Assembly: GCA_020720665.1 (NCBI GenBank)
Contig: DYOF01000006.1
Coordinates: 1-53,499 of the forward strand
Direction: 5' to 3'
From: Acetofilamentum sp.
Lineage (GTDB): Bacteria > Bacteroidota > Bacteroidia > Bacteroidales > JAADGE01
DNA: 53,499 nt
Shown here: piece after piece, positions 1-9,571 of the stretch
Numbering within the stretch: the stretch's first letter is position 1
Layout: every line of letters starts with the position of its first letter
Notes under the pieces: model-generated
What the model was told of the DNA's origin: nothing
The model's input: the letters and a program-made list of their open reading frames with translations, nothing else
Databases searched by the model: none
Position numbers and translations under genes: made by a program

Positions 1-2
1 AT

Positions 3-125
3 GTAATTGCTTTTCCTAAAAATAATGCCGGACGCGATATAATGATTGACGCTCCTGCTTTAATAGACCGTAAACAATTGGAAGAATTAAATTTAATAAT
101 AAAACACAAAAATAAAGGGGATTAA
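3..125 (+). CDS. 3' end of a CDS truncated by the window edge, unknown product (…[40 protein letters not shown])
   Basis: Open frame from position 3 to TAA at 123-125, followed by a hairpin; too short to identify. Confidence 0.45.
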   Translation, partial: VIAFPKNNAGRDIMIDAPALIDRKQLEELNLIIKHKNKGD

Positions 126-137
126 AATTCCCCTTTT
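114..137. terminator. Rho-independent, probably bidirectional terminator
   Basis: AAAGGGGA-ttaaaat-TCCCCTTT stem with T tract, between convergent CDS ends. Confidence 0.65.
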
Positions 138-140
138 TAT

Positions 141-959
141 TTAAAATGTGTTAATTGCAGCTCTTATCTTAACTAATTTGGCAATTAAATTTTCTGCATA
201 TTTTAAATTCAACATATTAGCACCGTCAGATTTGGCTTCTGCCGGATTCGGATGTGTTTCCATAAAAATACCGTTCGCACCTACCGCTATTGCAGCCTTT
301 CCTATGGTTTCAATCATTTCCGGCTGACCACCGGTAACTCCGCTTGTTTGATTCGGCTGTTGTAACGAATGGGTTATATCTACAATAACCGGAAATGCTG
401 TTTTCTGCATAATAGGAATCGATCTGAAATCGACAATTAAGTCATTATATCCGAACATTGTTCCTCTGTCCGTAAGCATAATGTTTTCATTTCCGGTTTC
501 AAGTACCTTATTTGCAGCAAAAGCCATTGACTCGGCAGATAAAAATTGACCTTTTTTAATATTTACATACTTTCCGGTATTTCCTGCTGCAATTAATAAA
601 TCGGTTTGTCTTGATAAGAATGCAGGAATTTGAAGTACATCTACATACTCAGATGCTTTTTCAGCATCTTCTGCCGTATGTATATCGGTAACAATAGGAA
701 TTTTAAACGCCTCTCTTACTTTCCTAAGAATTTTAAGAGCCTGAATATCTCCGATGCCTGTAAAAGAATCTATTTTTGAACGATTTGCTTTTTTAAATGA
801 AGCCTTAAAAATAAACGGAACTTTATATTTATCCGTTATCATTATTAAGTGTTCGGCAATCTCAAAAACATTTTTTTCGCTTTCAACAACACAAGGTCCT
901 GAAAGTAAAAAAAAATTATTTTCATCTAAATTTTTGATATAGGGGATGTTTTTTATCAT
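141..959 (-). CDS. kdsA: 3-deoxy-8-phosphooctulonate synthase
   Basis: 272 aa; GPCVVES, FKASFKKANRSK, DRGTMFGYNDLIVDFRS, DITHSLQQP motifs of KDO8P synthase. Confidence 0.95.
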   Translation of the reverse strand: MIKNIPYIKNLDENNFFLLSGPCVVESEKNVFEIAEHLIMITDKYKVPFIFKASFKKANRSKIDSFTGIGDIQALKILRKVREAFKIPIVTDIHTAEDAEKASEYVDVLQIPAFLSRQTDLLIAAGNTGKYVNIKKGQFLSAESMAFAANKVLETGNENIMLTDRGTMFGYNDLIVDFRSIPIMQKTAFPVIVDITHSLQQPNQTSGVTGGQPEMIETIGKAAIAVGANGIFMETHPNPAEAKSDGANMLNLKYAENLIAKLVKIRAAINTF

Positions 960-962
960 AGT

Positions 963-2243
963 TTATGGTTTAAATTTATTTCTTTGGCGAGATTCCTGAA
1001 GCTGCTTAAATTTAGCTTCCTGCGCATTGTTTTGCGGAATGTAAAAGCTTGTGTTTTTTATTTCTTCCGGTAAATATTCTTGTTTTATATAATTATCTTC
1101 GTAAGAATGTGGGTATTTATAATCTTTTCCGTAGCCGAGTTCCTTCATTAATTTTGTCGGAGAATTTCTTAAGTGCAACGGTACAGAAAGATTACCTGTT
1201 TTTTTTACAAATTCCTGAGCGGCATTAATTGCCATATATGCCGAATTACTTTTTACCGAATTGGCTAAATAAATTGTTGTTTCTGATAAAATAATTCGAG
1301 ATTCCGGAAAGCCGATAATTTTAACAGCGTTAAAACAGCTTTCTGCAATTAAAAGAGCATTTGGGTTTGCTAAACCGATATCTTCGGCGGCAGATATTAT
1401 TAAACGCCGAGCAATAAATGCTACGTCTTCACCGCCATCCAGCATTCTGGCAAGCCAATAAATTGCAGCATCAGGGTCACTTCCTCTGATGGATTTTATA
1501 AATGCCGAAATAATATCATAATGCATCTCTCCGCTTTTATCATAATAAGCTGTTTTACTTTGCAAGCTGTTTAAAACGAATTGGTTGTTAATAACAACCC
1601 TTTCGTTTTCTCCGAATGAATTTATGGTAAGCTCGAGAATGTTATAAAGTTTTCTGGCATCACCGCCGGAATGAAGGAATAAAGCATCTGTTTCATCAAC
1701 TTTTACATCCTTTTTGATAATTTCTTTATCTGTTTTTAGTGCAATATTCAGTAATTGGTGTAAGTGCTTTTTTTCTAAAGGGTATAACACATATACCTGA
1801 CATCTGGAAAGAAGCGGAGAAATAACTTCAAACGAAGGGTTTTCGGTTGTCGCACCGATTAATGTTACTGTCCCGTCTTCAACAGCAGCAAGTAAAGAGT
1901 CTTGTTGTGATTTGCTGAAGCGATGAATTTCGTCAATAAATAAAATAGGGTTTGGTTTTGAAAAAATGCTTTGATTTTTTGCTTTCGTTATTACTTCTCT
2001 GACTTCTTTTACTCCGGAACTGACAGCGCTTAATGTATAAAAAGGTCGATTAAGAGTACTTGCAATTATTTTTGCTAAGCTTGTTTTTCCTACTCCCGGA
2101 GGACCCCAAAATATGATTGAAGGGAGAATACCGGAATCAAGAAATTTTCGCAAAACGGAACTTTCTCCGACAAGATGTTCTTGTCCGATAAAACCGTTTA
2201 AAGTGTTCGGTCTGAGTCTTTCTGCAAGAGGTTGTGTTGCTAT
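963..2243 (-). CDS. rarA: Replication-associated recombination protein A (RarA/MgsA AAA+ ATPase)
   Basis: Walker A GPPGVGKT, LFIDEIHRF, GATTENPSFEV. The ORF track starts at an internal TTG (2153); the conserved ATQPLAERLRPNTLNGFIGQEHLVGESSV continues in frame upstream to an ATA codon at 2243-2241. Confidence 0.9.
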   Translation of the reverse strand: MATQPLAERLRPNTLNGFIGQEHLVGESSVLRKFLDSGILPSIIFWGPPGVGKTSLAKIIASTLNRPFYTLSAVSSGVKEVREVITKAKNQSIFSKPNPILFIDEIHRFSKSQQDSLLAAVEDGTVTLIGATTENPSFEVISPLLSRCQVYVLYPLEKKHLHQLLNIALKTDKEIIKKDVKVDETDALFLHSGGDARKLYNILELTINSFGENERVVINNQFVLNSLQSKTAYYDKSGEMHYDIISAFIKSIRGSDPDAAIYWLARMLDGGEDVAFIARRLIISAAEDIGLANPNALLIAESCFNAVKIIGFPESRIILSETTIYLANSVKSNSAYMAINAAQEFVKKTGNLSVPLHLRNSPTKLMKELGYGKDYKYPHSYEDNYIKQEYLPEEIKNTSFYIPQNNAQEAKFKQLQESRQRNKFKP

Positions 2244-2262
2244 TTTGAATAAATTTAATATG

Positions 2263-2293
2263 CAAATTTAGATATAAAAAAAGAGAAGACAAA
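2263..2293 (-). promoter_or_regulatory. Bacteroidetes sigma-ABfr-type promoter of rarA (TTTG-N19-TAAATTTG)
   Basis: Minus strand: -33 TTTG (2290-2293), 19-nt spacer, -7 TAAATTTG (2263-2270) matching TAnnTTTG. Confidence 0.6.
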
Positions 2294-2308
2294 CCTGTCT
2301 TCTCTTTT
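2274..2308 (-). terminator. Rho-independent terminator downstream of the SPOR-domain gene
   Basis: 12-bp stem AAAAGAGAAGAC / GTCTTCTCTTTT, 6-nt loop, T tract on minus strand. Confidence 0.8.
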
Positions 2309-2325
2309 CATTTATTATATTTTTC

Positions 2326-3363
2326 CTATTGCTTCATTTGATTAGAAACTACAATTTGTTTTCCGTTTTTGTCATAAACAACAACAAAAGCGTCATTAAC
2401 CGTAGTTTTTATTAATTTGTCTCTGAGAGCAGCAGCATCAGAATATCTTGAAAAGTTTCCGACTCTGTATTTAAAATATTTGCCTGAACGAACTGTTTCA
2501 ATTTCTGACACGTTTTTGTATTTTATTGAAAGCTCATTTTGAGGAAGTTCCGTTTTTGATGCGGCAATTTGAACCATAAATATAAAATCGGACTGAACAA
2601 CAGGGTCATTACTTTTTTCTTTTTCTGCCGATAGTTTTTTTATCATTGTTCTTGCTCTGTCAACAAATTTACCTTTCGGGAAATTATTAATATATTCTTG
2701 ATAAGATTCAATTGTGTTTTCGCTTTCTGCAATAGCCCACGCTTCATTATCTTCTCTGTCTGCAATTTTTTTATTTTCTTGATTTAGAACGATATCAATT
2801 GCATCTGTTTGTTTTTTTAGGGCAGATTCTTTTAATGAGTTAGCAGAATTTATAGCAGAATTAAGAGAAGACGATGATAGTTTTTGAAGTGATTTTTTAT
2901 CGCCGACCATTTTATTATATTCTTCCATCTTTTTTTCTGAGCTTTCAATCGTCTCTGTGGCTTCATTATTTAATTTGTTAGCTTTTGTATCATCTCCGTC
3001 ATCATAATATTCAAAACCGACAATAATTTCAGAATACACAGCTGAAGCATCTTGATAAGCTTTTAAAAAGTCTTTTTCTGCTTGTATTTTTAATTTTTTA
3101 GCTTCCCAAGTTTTTTTATCAATTTTTTTTTCTTTTTTCTTCTTTTTTTTCTTTTCCGGCTTATCATATTTTGATTCAATAGCTTCAGCATCACGTAATT
3201 TTTTATTTCCGGATTCAATCCATTTTTCAGCTTTTAACAGTAACTCCTTTTGGGCACCGGTGTAAAGCCCCTCAGCAGGAGAGTATGTTAAATTTTGGGC
3301 TGTCGTATTTTTGGATAGTAAAAAAAATAAAACCCCGATTGTCAAAAATTTTATTGTTTTCAT
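2326..3363 (-). CDS. Secreted SPOR-domain protein
   Basis: N-terminal signal peptide; C-terminal SPOR-like FIFMVQIAASKTELP…KYFKYRVGNFSRYSDAAALRDKL; Lys-rich low-complexity stretch near the N-terminus. Confidence 0.75.
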   Translation of the reverse strand: MKTIKFLTIGVLFFLLSKNTTAQNLTYSPAEGLYTGAQKELLLKAEKWIESGNKKLRDAEAIESKYDKPEKKKKKKKEKKIDKKTWEAKKLKIQAEKDFLKAYQDASAVYSEIIVGFEYYDDGDDTKANKLNNEATETIESSEKKMEEYNKMVGDKKSLQKLSSSSLNSAINSANSLKESALKKQTDAIDIVLNQENKKIADREDNEAWAIAESENTIESYQEYINNFPKGKFVDRARTMIKKLSAEKEKSNDPVVQSDFIFMVQIAASKTELPQNELSIKYKNVSEIETVRSGKYFKYRVGNFSRYSDAAALRDKLIKTTVNDAFVVVYDKNGKQIVVSNQMKQ

Positions 3364-3495
3364 AATTTATTGTTTATAATAATATTTTATACGAAACAAA
3401 GAATTTCATTTAGAAAAAACAAATTCATACAAAAATAAGAAATATTTTAAATAAACAGAATAATTTTTTGAATTATTGTAAAGAAAGGCAACAAA

Positions 3496-4050
3496 TTAGC
3501 TTTTTTTAATTTTCCCGGGATTTTTATTTATATAATCTTTCCAACTTTTATATGAACTTTCGCCTATTATTTTTGACCGGTAATGATGGCACAAAGCAAC
3601 GGCAAGTCCGTCTGTTGCATCTAATTTATCGGGCATAGTTTTGAAATTCAAAATGTTTTGTAAAAAAACGGCAACTTGTTCTTTTGAAGCGTTTCCGTTT
3701 CCGGTTACCGACAGTTTAATTTTTCTCGGTGCATATTCAAACACTTCAATATTTTTTGACAATGCAGCAGCAATAGAAACACCTTGAGCTCGACCCAGGG
3801 TTAGCATTGATTGAACGTTTTTTCCGAAGAAAGGAGCTTCAATTGCCATTTCTGCAATCTTATATTCTTCGATTATTTGTACCACACGATTATAAATCTG
3901 TTTTAAACGTTTGTACGGGTCTTTAATTTTTGTTAAATCAATAAATCCGAATGCCTCTATTGAAGGCTTATTCTCTATAATATTTATAATTCCCCACCCG
4001 GTAAAGTTTGTGCCGGGATCAATTCCTAATATTGATAAATTTTTTTCCAA
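3496..4050 (-). CDS. ruvC: Crossover junction endodeoxyribonuclease RuvC
   Basis: ILGIDPGTNFTGWGII, AIEAPFFGKNVQSMLTLGRAQGV, PRKIKLSVTGNGNASKEQV. Confidence 0.95.
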   Translation of the reverse strand: MEKNLSILGIDPGTNFTGWGIINIIENKPSIEAFGFIDLTKIKDPYKRLKQIYNRVVQIIEEYKIAEMAIEAPFFGKNVQSMLTLGRAQGVSIAAALSKNIEVFEYAPRKIKLSVTGNGNASKEQVAVFLQNILNFKTMPDKLDATDGLAVALCHHYRSKIIGESSYKSWKDYINKNPGKIKKS

Positions 4051-4936
4051 TTGACTTTTTTAACGGTTTAACTTTTTGTATAAAAATACCGACAATAATT
4101 AAGAATAAGCCTATAAATGTAGTGTAATATAATTGTTCTCCTAAAATAAAATGAATAAAAATGAGTGCTGCAAAAGGAGATAAAAAAACTAAGTTGCTGA
4201 TACTGTCGTTTCTGTTTGTAATTTGTAAGGCTTTAAGCCAAAGAAAAAATGTAATTCCCATTTCAAATAGCCCGACATATATAACTGCAAAAATTCCGTT
4301 TGTTTCAGGAATTATAAAGTCATTTTTTATCAGAACAACTATGCTTGTATAAATAAATCCAAAAACAAAAGCCCAGAAAAGTTTTGTTTGCGCATCGCGT
4401 TTATCTTTCTGATTTAAAATCCATGATAAAGCCCAAATTACAGAACTTCCGGCTGCCAGAATAACACCAAGCGGATTTTTAATATCAAAACTTAGCACAG
4501 CACCCCTTGTAGATATTACGTAAACACCTAAAAATCCTATAAATAAAGACAGTAAACTAAAAACATTTAATTTTTGACCAAGCATAGGAGCAGAAAGAAT
4601 AACTAAAACCGCAGGCCACAAATAATTAAGCGGCTGTGCTATTTGTGCCGGAAGAACGGAATATGCTTTAAAAAGAACCAGGTAATATAAAAACGGATTT
4701 AAAAAACCGACAAATGAAGAGATAACTAAATTTTTATATGTAATTTTCAATAAACTGTTAATGTTTTTTATACCTATTGAAATTAATAAAAAGCAAATTA
4801 CGGCTGTAAACGAAGAGAAAAACAAAAGTTGTATAAAATTAACATATTGAAGTGCAATTTTAAACGATACAGCAACCGTTGACCAAAGAAAAACAGCAGA
4901 CAGAGCAAAAATTACGGCTTTTTTTTGATTATTCAT
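4019..4936 (-). CDS. EamA/DMT-family transporter
   Basis: About 10 hydrophobic helices; two EamA repeats (AVFLWSTVAVSFK, AAGSSVIWALSWI). Confidence 0.85.
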   Translation of the reverse strand: MNNQKKAVIFALSAVFLWSTVAVSFKIALQYVNFIQLLFFSSFTAVICFLLISIGIKNINSLLKITYKNLVISSFVGFLNPFLYYLVLFKAYSVLPAQIAQPLNYLWPAVLVILSAPMLGQKLNVFSLLSLFIGFLGVYVISTRGAVLSFDIKNPLGVILAAGSSVIWALSWILNQKDKRDAQTKLFWAFVFGFIYTSIVVLIKNDFIIPETNGIFAVIYVGLFEMGITFFLWLKALQITNRNDSISNLVFLSPFAALIFIHFILGEQLYYTTFIGLFLIIVGIFIQKVKPLKKSIGKKFINIRN

Positions 4937-6416
4937 CAGATAAACATTTTTTTACGGCAGATATCCAAGCTTTATACAAACGAGTTCGTTCAATCGCATC
5001 CATTTCGGGAACAAACAAATCTTGATTGGGTTCTTCTTGTAAAATCATTTCTTCTGTCCAGAAACCTGTAGAAAGTCCGGCTAAAAAAGCTGTCCCCAAG
5101 GCTGTTGATTCAGTGTTTTTTGGTCTGGAAACCGGAATATTCAAAATATCGGCTTGGAACTGCATTAAAAAATTATTAACAGAAGCCCCGCCGTCAACGT
5201 TTAAACGAGTTAAATTGATTTCAGAATCCAAAATCATTGCATCTAAAATATCCTTTGTTTGATATGCGAGAGATTCAACAGCCGCTCTGACAATATGGTT
5301 TTGGTTCACACCAAGAGTTAAGCCGCAAATTAACCCTTTTGAATTCATGTTCCAATACGGAGCACCCAAACCGGAAAACGCCGGAACAAAATAAACTCCC
5401 TCATTCGAGTTTGTTTTTTTTATCATTTCTTCAGTTTCTGAAGCTTGAAAGGGCAACTTAAGTCCGTCGCGAAGCCATTTAATAACAGCTCCGGCAATAA
5501 AAACGCTTCCTTCAAGAGCATATGTTGTTTTTCCGTTAATATTCCAAGCAATTGTGCTTAATAATCCGGATTTAGAAAAAACCGGTTTTTCTCCGGTATT
5601 CATTAACATAAAACATCCTGTACCATAAGTGTTTTTTGCATTGCCTTTTTGAAAACACTTCTGTCCGAATAACGCAGCTTGTTGGTCACCGGCAATTCCT
5701 GCAATAGGAATCGGATGTCCGAATAATTCTGTAGCCGTAACTCCGTATATTTCAGATGAAGGCATAACTGTCGGCAGTATATTTTCAGGAATTTCCAATA
5801 GCTTTAGTAAGGTTTTGTCCCAGTTGTGCGTGTTGATATTAAAAATCATCGTACGAGATGCATTTGAATAATCCGTAATATGAATTTTTCCGCCGGATAG
5901 TTTCCAAACAAGCCAGGTATCAACAGTTCCGAATAATAATTCACCATTTTTTGCTTTCTCTTCAGCCCCTTCTATATTTTTGAGAATCCAATGAATTTTT
6001 GTTGCCGAAAAGTAAGAGTCAATAATTAAACCGGTTTGTTCTTTTATATATTTTTCAAATCCATTCGCTTTTAAAGAATTACAAATATTTAGGGTTCTTT
6101 TGTCTTGCCAAACAATTGCATTATAAATCGGTTCTCCGGTATATTTATCCCAAATAATTGTTGTTTCTCTTTGATTTGTAATACCGATTCCTGCTATTTC
6201 TGCCGGATTAATTTTCAGCCGTGTTATTAATGTTTTAGCGGTTAAATATTGGTTTTCCCATATTTCGTGAGGATTTTGTTCAACTTCGTTTGGTTTTGGG
6301 TAAAACTGTTTAAATTCTTGTTGTTCGATTCCGACTATTTGTTGTTGCTTGTTAAAAATAATTGTTCTGGAACTGCCGGTTCCTTGATCTAATGCCATTA
6401 TGTATTTTTTTTCCAC
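4929..6416 (-). CDS. glpK: Glycerol kinase
   Basis: ALDQGTGSSRTIIF, GITNQRETTIIWDK, GIAGDQQAALFGQ, FVPAFSGLGAPYW. Confidence 0.97.
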   Translation of the reverse strand: MEKKYIMALDQGTGSSRTIIFNKQQQIVGIEQQEFKQFYPKPNEVEQNPHEIWENQYLTAKTLITRLKINPAEIAGIGITNQRETTIIWDKYTGEPIYNAIVWQDKRTLNICNSLKANGFEKYIKEQTGLIIDSYFSATKIHWILKNIEGAEEKAKNGELLFGTVDTWLVWKLSGGKIHITDYSNASRTMIFNINTHNWDKTLLKLLEIPENILPTVMPSSEIYGVTATELFGHPIPIAGIAGDQQAALFGQKCFQKGNAKNTYGTGCFMLMNTGEKPVFSKSGLLSTIAWNINGKTTYALEGSVFIAGAVIKWLRDGLKLPFQASETEEMIKKTNSNEGVYFVPAFSGLGAPYWNMNSKGLICGLTLGVNQNHIVRAAVESLAYQTKDILDAMILDSEINLTRLNVDGGASVNNFLMQFQADILNIPVSRPKNTESTALGTAFLAGLSTGFWTEEMILQEEPNQDLFVPEMDAIERTRLYKAWISAVKKCLSDE

Positions 6417-6446
6417 AACGAAAGCTTTTTTGATTTGATGAATTTT

Positions 6447-7136
6447 CTAACTATGTTCAATGTTTTCTTGGTATATCAGCTCATAGGTGTCTAAATTTAA
6501 ACAACATAGGCGATGCAGTTTTGTGAAATCATAAAACCGATGTTTTTTAGTGTAAACACAACCGTTGTCTAAAGGGATTTTTTTCTTTCTAAAATTTATT
6601 TTTTCTGTAATTTTCTCTAAATCTACCGGTTTATGCCCGTATATGATTGTTTTGCCGTTGGCTTTATCAAAATCGTATTTGAATTTTCTTGTATTTAAGA
6701 TGGATGAAACATCTTCAAATGGTTTCTCTTTACTAAAATTAAAACCGGCATGTACAAGAATAAAATCATCAAGCTCAATATAAAAGGGCAGGGATTCAAA
6801 GAAGTTTCTATACTTTAGTTTTAGTTTGTTTTTTTTATTTAATAAATCATCACTTTTATTAATTTTTGACATAAAATATACAAAAGACTTTTTATCGTAT
6901 TCTTTTTCAGCGCGAAGAGCTTGAAATTCATGATTTCCCATTATTGGAAAAACTGAGTACCCGTTTTCTTGTAAATCTAATATGGTGTTTAAAACTCCGC
7001 TGCTGTCAGGTCCCCTATCAATATAATCTCCTAATAAATACAATTGATCTTCTTTGCTTAACTGTATTTTTGCAAGCAGCATATTAAAGGTTTTATTGCA
7101 ACCGTGAATATCTGAAATAACAAACCGACGAGACAT
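6447..7136 (-). CDS. Metallophosphoesterase / serine-threonine protein phosphatase
   Basis: SDIHGC, LGDYIDRGPDS, GNHE, IYGHKP motifs; start chosen at MSRRF (ORF track starts at 7148). Confidence 0.9.
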   Translation of the reverse strand: MSRRFVISDIHGCNKTFNMLLAKIQLSKEDQLYLLGDYIDRGPDSSGVLNTILDLQENGYSVFPIMGNHEFQALRAEKEYDKKSFVYFMSKINKSDDLLNKKNKLKLKYRNFFESLPFYIELDDFILVHAGFNFSKEKPFEDVSSILNTRKFKYDFDKANGKTIIYGHKPVDLEKITEKINFRKKKIPLDNGCVYTKKHRFYDFTKLHRLCCLNLDTYELIYQENIEHS

Positions 7137-7213
7137 AAATGATAACAAAAAAATTAAAACAAAAATCTAAAAAGAATCGGCGTCTTTTCCCGTAATCCTT
7201 ATTTTATTGATTA

Positions 7214-7684
7214 TTAATATTCTATTTTATCGTCCGAATTTTCCCATTTTTTAAAAGCTTCCAAGGCTTCATTTCTCATTATCTGAATATTCGGGATTTT
7301 TCGCTTTTCATACGGTAAGCTGATTTCATCATAAATAAAAGAATCATCAAACCCGATTTTTTTAGCATCTGTTTTTGTATTTGCAAAATAGAGTTTATCT
7401 AATCTTGCCCAATATATAGCTCCGAAACACATCGGACAAGGTTCGCAAGATGTATATATTTCACAACCGGACAAATCAAACGATTTCAAATTTTGTGCAG
7501 CTAATCGAATTGCCAAAACCTCTGCATGTGCAGTCGGATCATTGTTTTTTGTTACTTTGTTTACTGCTTTTGCAATTATTTTGCCGTCTTTAACAATTAC
7601 GGCACCAAACGGACCACCGCCGGTTTTTACATTTTCTTTGGATAAGCGAATAGCTTCCTGCATGAATTTCTCTTCCTGATGCAT
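7214..7684 (-). CDS. Nucleoside deaminase (CDA superfamily, guanine deaminase-like)
   Basis: HAEVLAIR and PCPMCFGAIYWA Zn-binding motifs. Confidence 0.9.
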   Translation of the reverse strand: MHQEEKFMQEAIRLSKENVKTGGGPFGAVIVKDGKIIAKAVNKVTKNNDPTAHAEVLAIRLAAQNLKSFDLSGCEIYTSCEPCPMCFGAIYWARLDKLYFANTKTDAKKIGFDDSFIYDEISLPYEKRKIPNIQIMRNEALEAFKKWENSDDKIEY

Positions 7685-7733
7685 GTCGTACTTATTATAA
7701 AAATTTAGCCAAATATATAGAAATTTTTATAAT

Positions 7734-7979
7734 TTATACAGCAACAACTTCTTTGATTTCGGGAATTGAATTTTTTAGGGCACTTTCAACACCAAATTTG
7801 AGGGTTTGTATACTCATCGGACAAGAGCCGCATGCACCTGTAAGCCTGACACTTACTGTTAAATCGTCAAAAATATCAACAAAGTCAATATCTCCGCCGT
7901 CTGCATTTAAGTATGGTCTGACCATTTCCAGAACTTCATTTATTCGAATAATATAATTTGATTTTTTTTCGGATGTCAT
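7734..7979 (-). CDS. NifU C-terminal-domain Fe-S scaffold protein
   Basis: LNADGGDIDFVDI…GACGSCPMSIQTLK; ATG at 7979 avoids the 29-nt overlap implied by the ORF-track start (8018). Confidence 0.9.
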   Translation of the reverse strand: MTSEKKSNYIIRINEVLEMVRPYLNADGGDIDFVDIFDDLTVSVRLTGACGSCPMSIQTLKFGVESALKNSIPEIKEVVAV

Positions 7980-7989
7980 ATATTTTTTT

Positions 7990-9120
7990 TTATGAATGGC
8001 AGGATGCATTCGGGTCAATTTCTACTTTTTTCGTTGGGTCTAATGTTGCATTTCTTTCCTCAATTTTTTCTGCAATTTTTTTAGAAAGTTCAATAAACGC
8101 TTTACCGGAAACCGAGTTCTCATCCAAAGCAATCGGCAATCCGAAGTCGCCGGACTCTCTAATGCTTTGAACTAAGGGAATTTGACCCAATAACGGAATG
8201 TTCATTTTTTGTGCTAAATGTTTTAAGCCGTCTTTACCAAACAGATAGTATTTATTTTCAGGTAATTCCTCCGGAGAAAACCAAGACATATTTTCAATAA
8301 AGCCGATTACCGGCACTTCAATTTTTTTGGCATTAAACATACTTACACCTCTGAGTGCGTCAGCTAAGGCTACTTGTTGCGGCGTACTGACAATAACTGC
8401 GGCTGTTACCGGCATTGCTTGAACAATCGTTAAGTGAATATCACCTGTTCCGGGCGGTAAGTCAATAACAAAATAATCAAGTTCTCCCCAGTCTGTATCT
8501 TTTACGAATTGATTTATTGCACTTGTAGCCATTGCACCTCTCCAAATTAAAGCGTCTTCAGGTTTTACAAAAAAACCGATAGATAACATTTTAATTCCGT
8601 GTTTTTCAATCGGAACAATTACATCTTTTCCGTTAATTTTTTTTATAGAAGGCCTTGCATCTTCGACACCTAACATTTTAGGGATAGAAGGACCGTAAAC
8701 ATCAGCATCTAATAAACCGACTTTGGCTCCTGATTTTGCCAGTGAAATTGCTAAATTCACAGAAACTGTTGATTTCCCGACACCACCTTTTCCGGAGGCA
8801 ACCGCCAGTATATTTTTTACACCGGGTAAAACGGTTTGATCGTCAGTTCTTCCGAAAGAAATTTTTTGTACTTCAATTTTTGTAATTGATTTTATTTCAA
8901 TTTCAAGAGTATCAGAAAGTTTGGAAAGAAGAACTTTTTTACAAGCCGTTTCTATTGATTTAATAAATGGGTTGCTTTTAGGCAGATCAAGAGAAAATGA
9001 AATTTTATTTTCCTCGGAAATTAAATTTTTAATTGCATTAATTCCTACCAAGTCTTTTCCGCTTTCAGGGTCTTTTATTTCTGTAAGAATGTTTAAAATC
9101 TTGTCAATACTGTATTTCAT
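7990..9120 (-). CDS. Mrp/NBP35-family P-loop Fe-S cluster carrier ATPase (ApbC-like)
   Basis: ASGKGGVGKSTVSVNLA deviant Walker A, DADVYGPSIPKMLG, N-terminal MIP18-like domain. Confidence 0.95.
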   Translation of the reverse strand: MKYSIDKILNILTEIKDPESGKDLVGINAIKNLISEENKISFSLDLPKSNPFIKSIETACKKVLLSKLSDTLEIEIKSITKIEVQKISFGRTDDQTVLPGVKNILAVASGKGGVGKSTVSVNLAISLAKSGAKVGLLDADVYGPSIPKMLGVEDARPSIKKINGKDVIVPIEKHGIKMLSIGFFVKPEDALIWRGAMATSAINQFVKDTDWGELDYFVIDLPPGTGDIHLTIVQAMPVTAAVIVSTPQQVALADALRGVSMFNAKKIEVPVIGFIENMSWFSPEELPENKYYLFGKDGLKHLAQKMNIPLLGQIPLVQSIRESGDFGLPIALDENSVSGKAFIELSKKIAEKIEERNATLDPTKKVEIDPNASCHS

Positions 9121-9235
9121 ATGAAAAATGTTTTATAAAACGAATTGTTAATAAGTTTGCAAATATACAAATTTAGATTGATTCTAAACAAGAAGAAATG
9201 TTTTTGTGATTTTTTTTAATTAAAGAGAGTTATAT

Positions 9236-9571
9236 TTAGTGTTTTGAAGGGTACCAAAGATATTTTTTAAAATTTTTAACCTTATTATTTACAACTTTCA
9301 CACCTTCACTTTCAAGAAGCTCTGCCATTGTATTTTGATTTGCAAAATGGTTTTTCCCGGATAAAAGTCCGTTTCGATTTACTACACGATGTGCCGGAAC
9401 AGACGGTAAAATCACTTCGGATTTATTCAGTGCCCAACCCACCATTCTTGCAGATTTAGGATGCCCGATAAGTTTTGCAATTTCGCCGTATGTTGTAACG
9501 TAACCGAATGGTATTTTTCGAACCGTATGGTAAACTTTTTCAAAAAAAGATTCTGATTGAGAATTGCACAT
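9236..9571 (-). CDS. Alkyltransferase-like (ATL) protein of the MGMT family
   Basis: VPAHRVVNRNGLLSGKNHF replaces the MGMT PCHRV active site (Cys to Ala). Confidence 0.88.
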   Translation of the reverse strand: MCNSQSESFFEKVYHTVRKIPFGYVTTYGEIAKLIGHPKSARMVGWALNKSEVILPSVPAHRVVNRNGLLSGKNHFANQNTMAELLESEGVKVVNNKVKNFKKYLWYPSKH

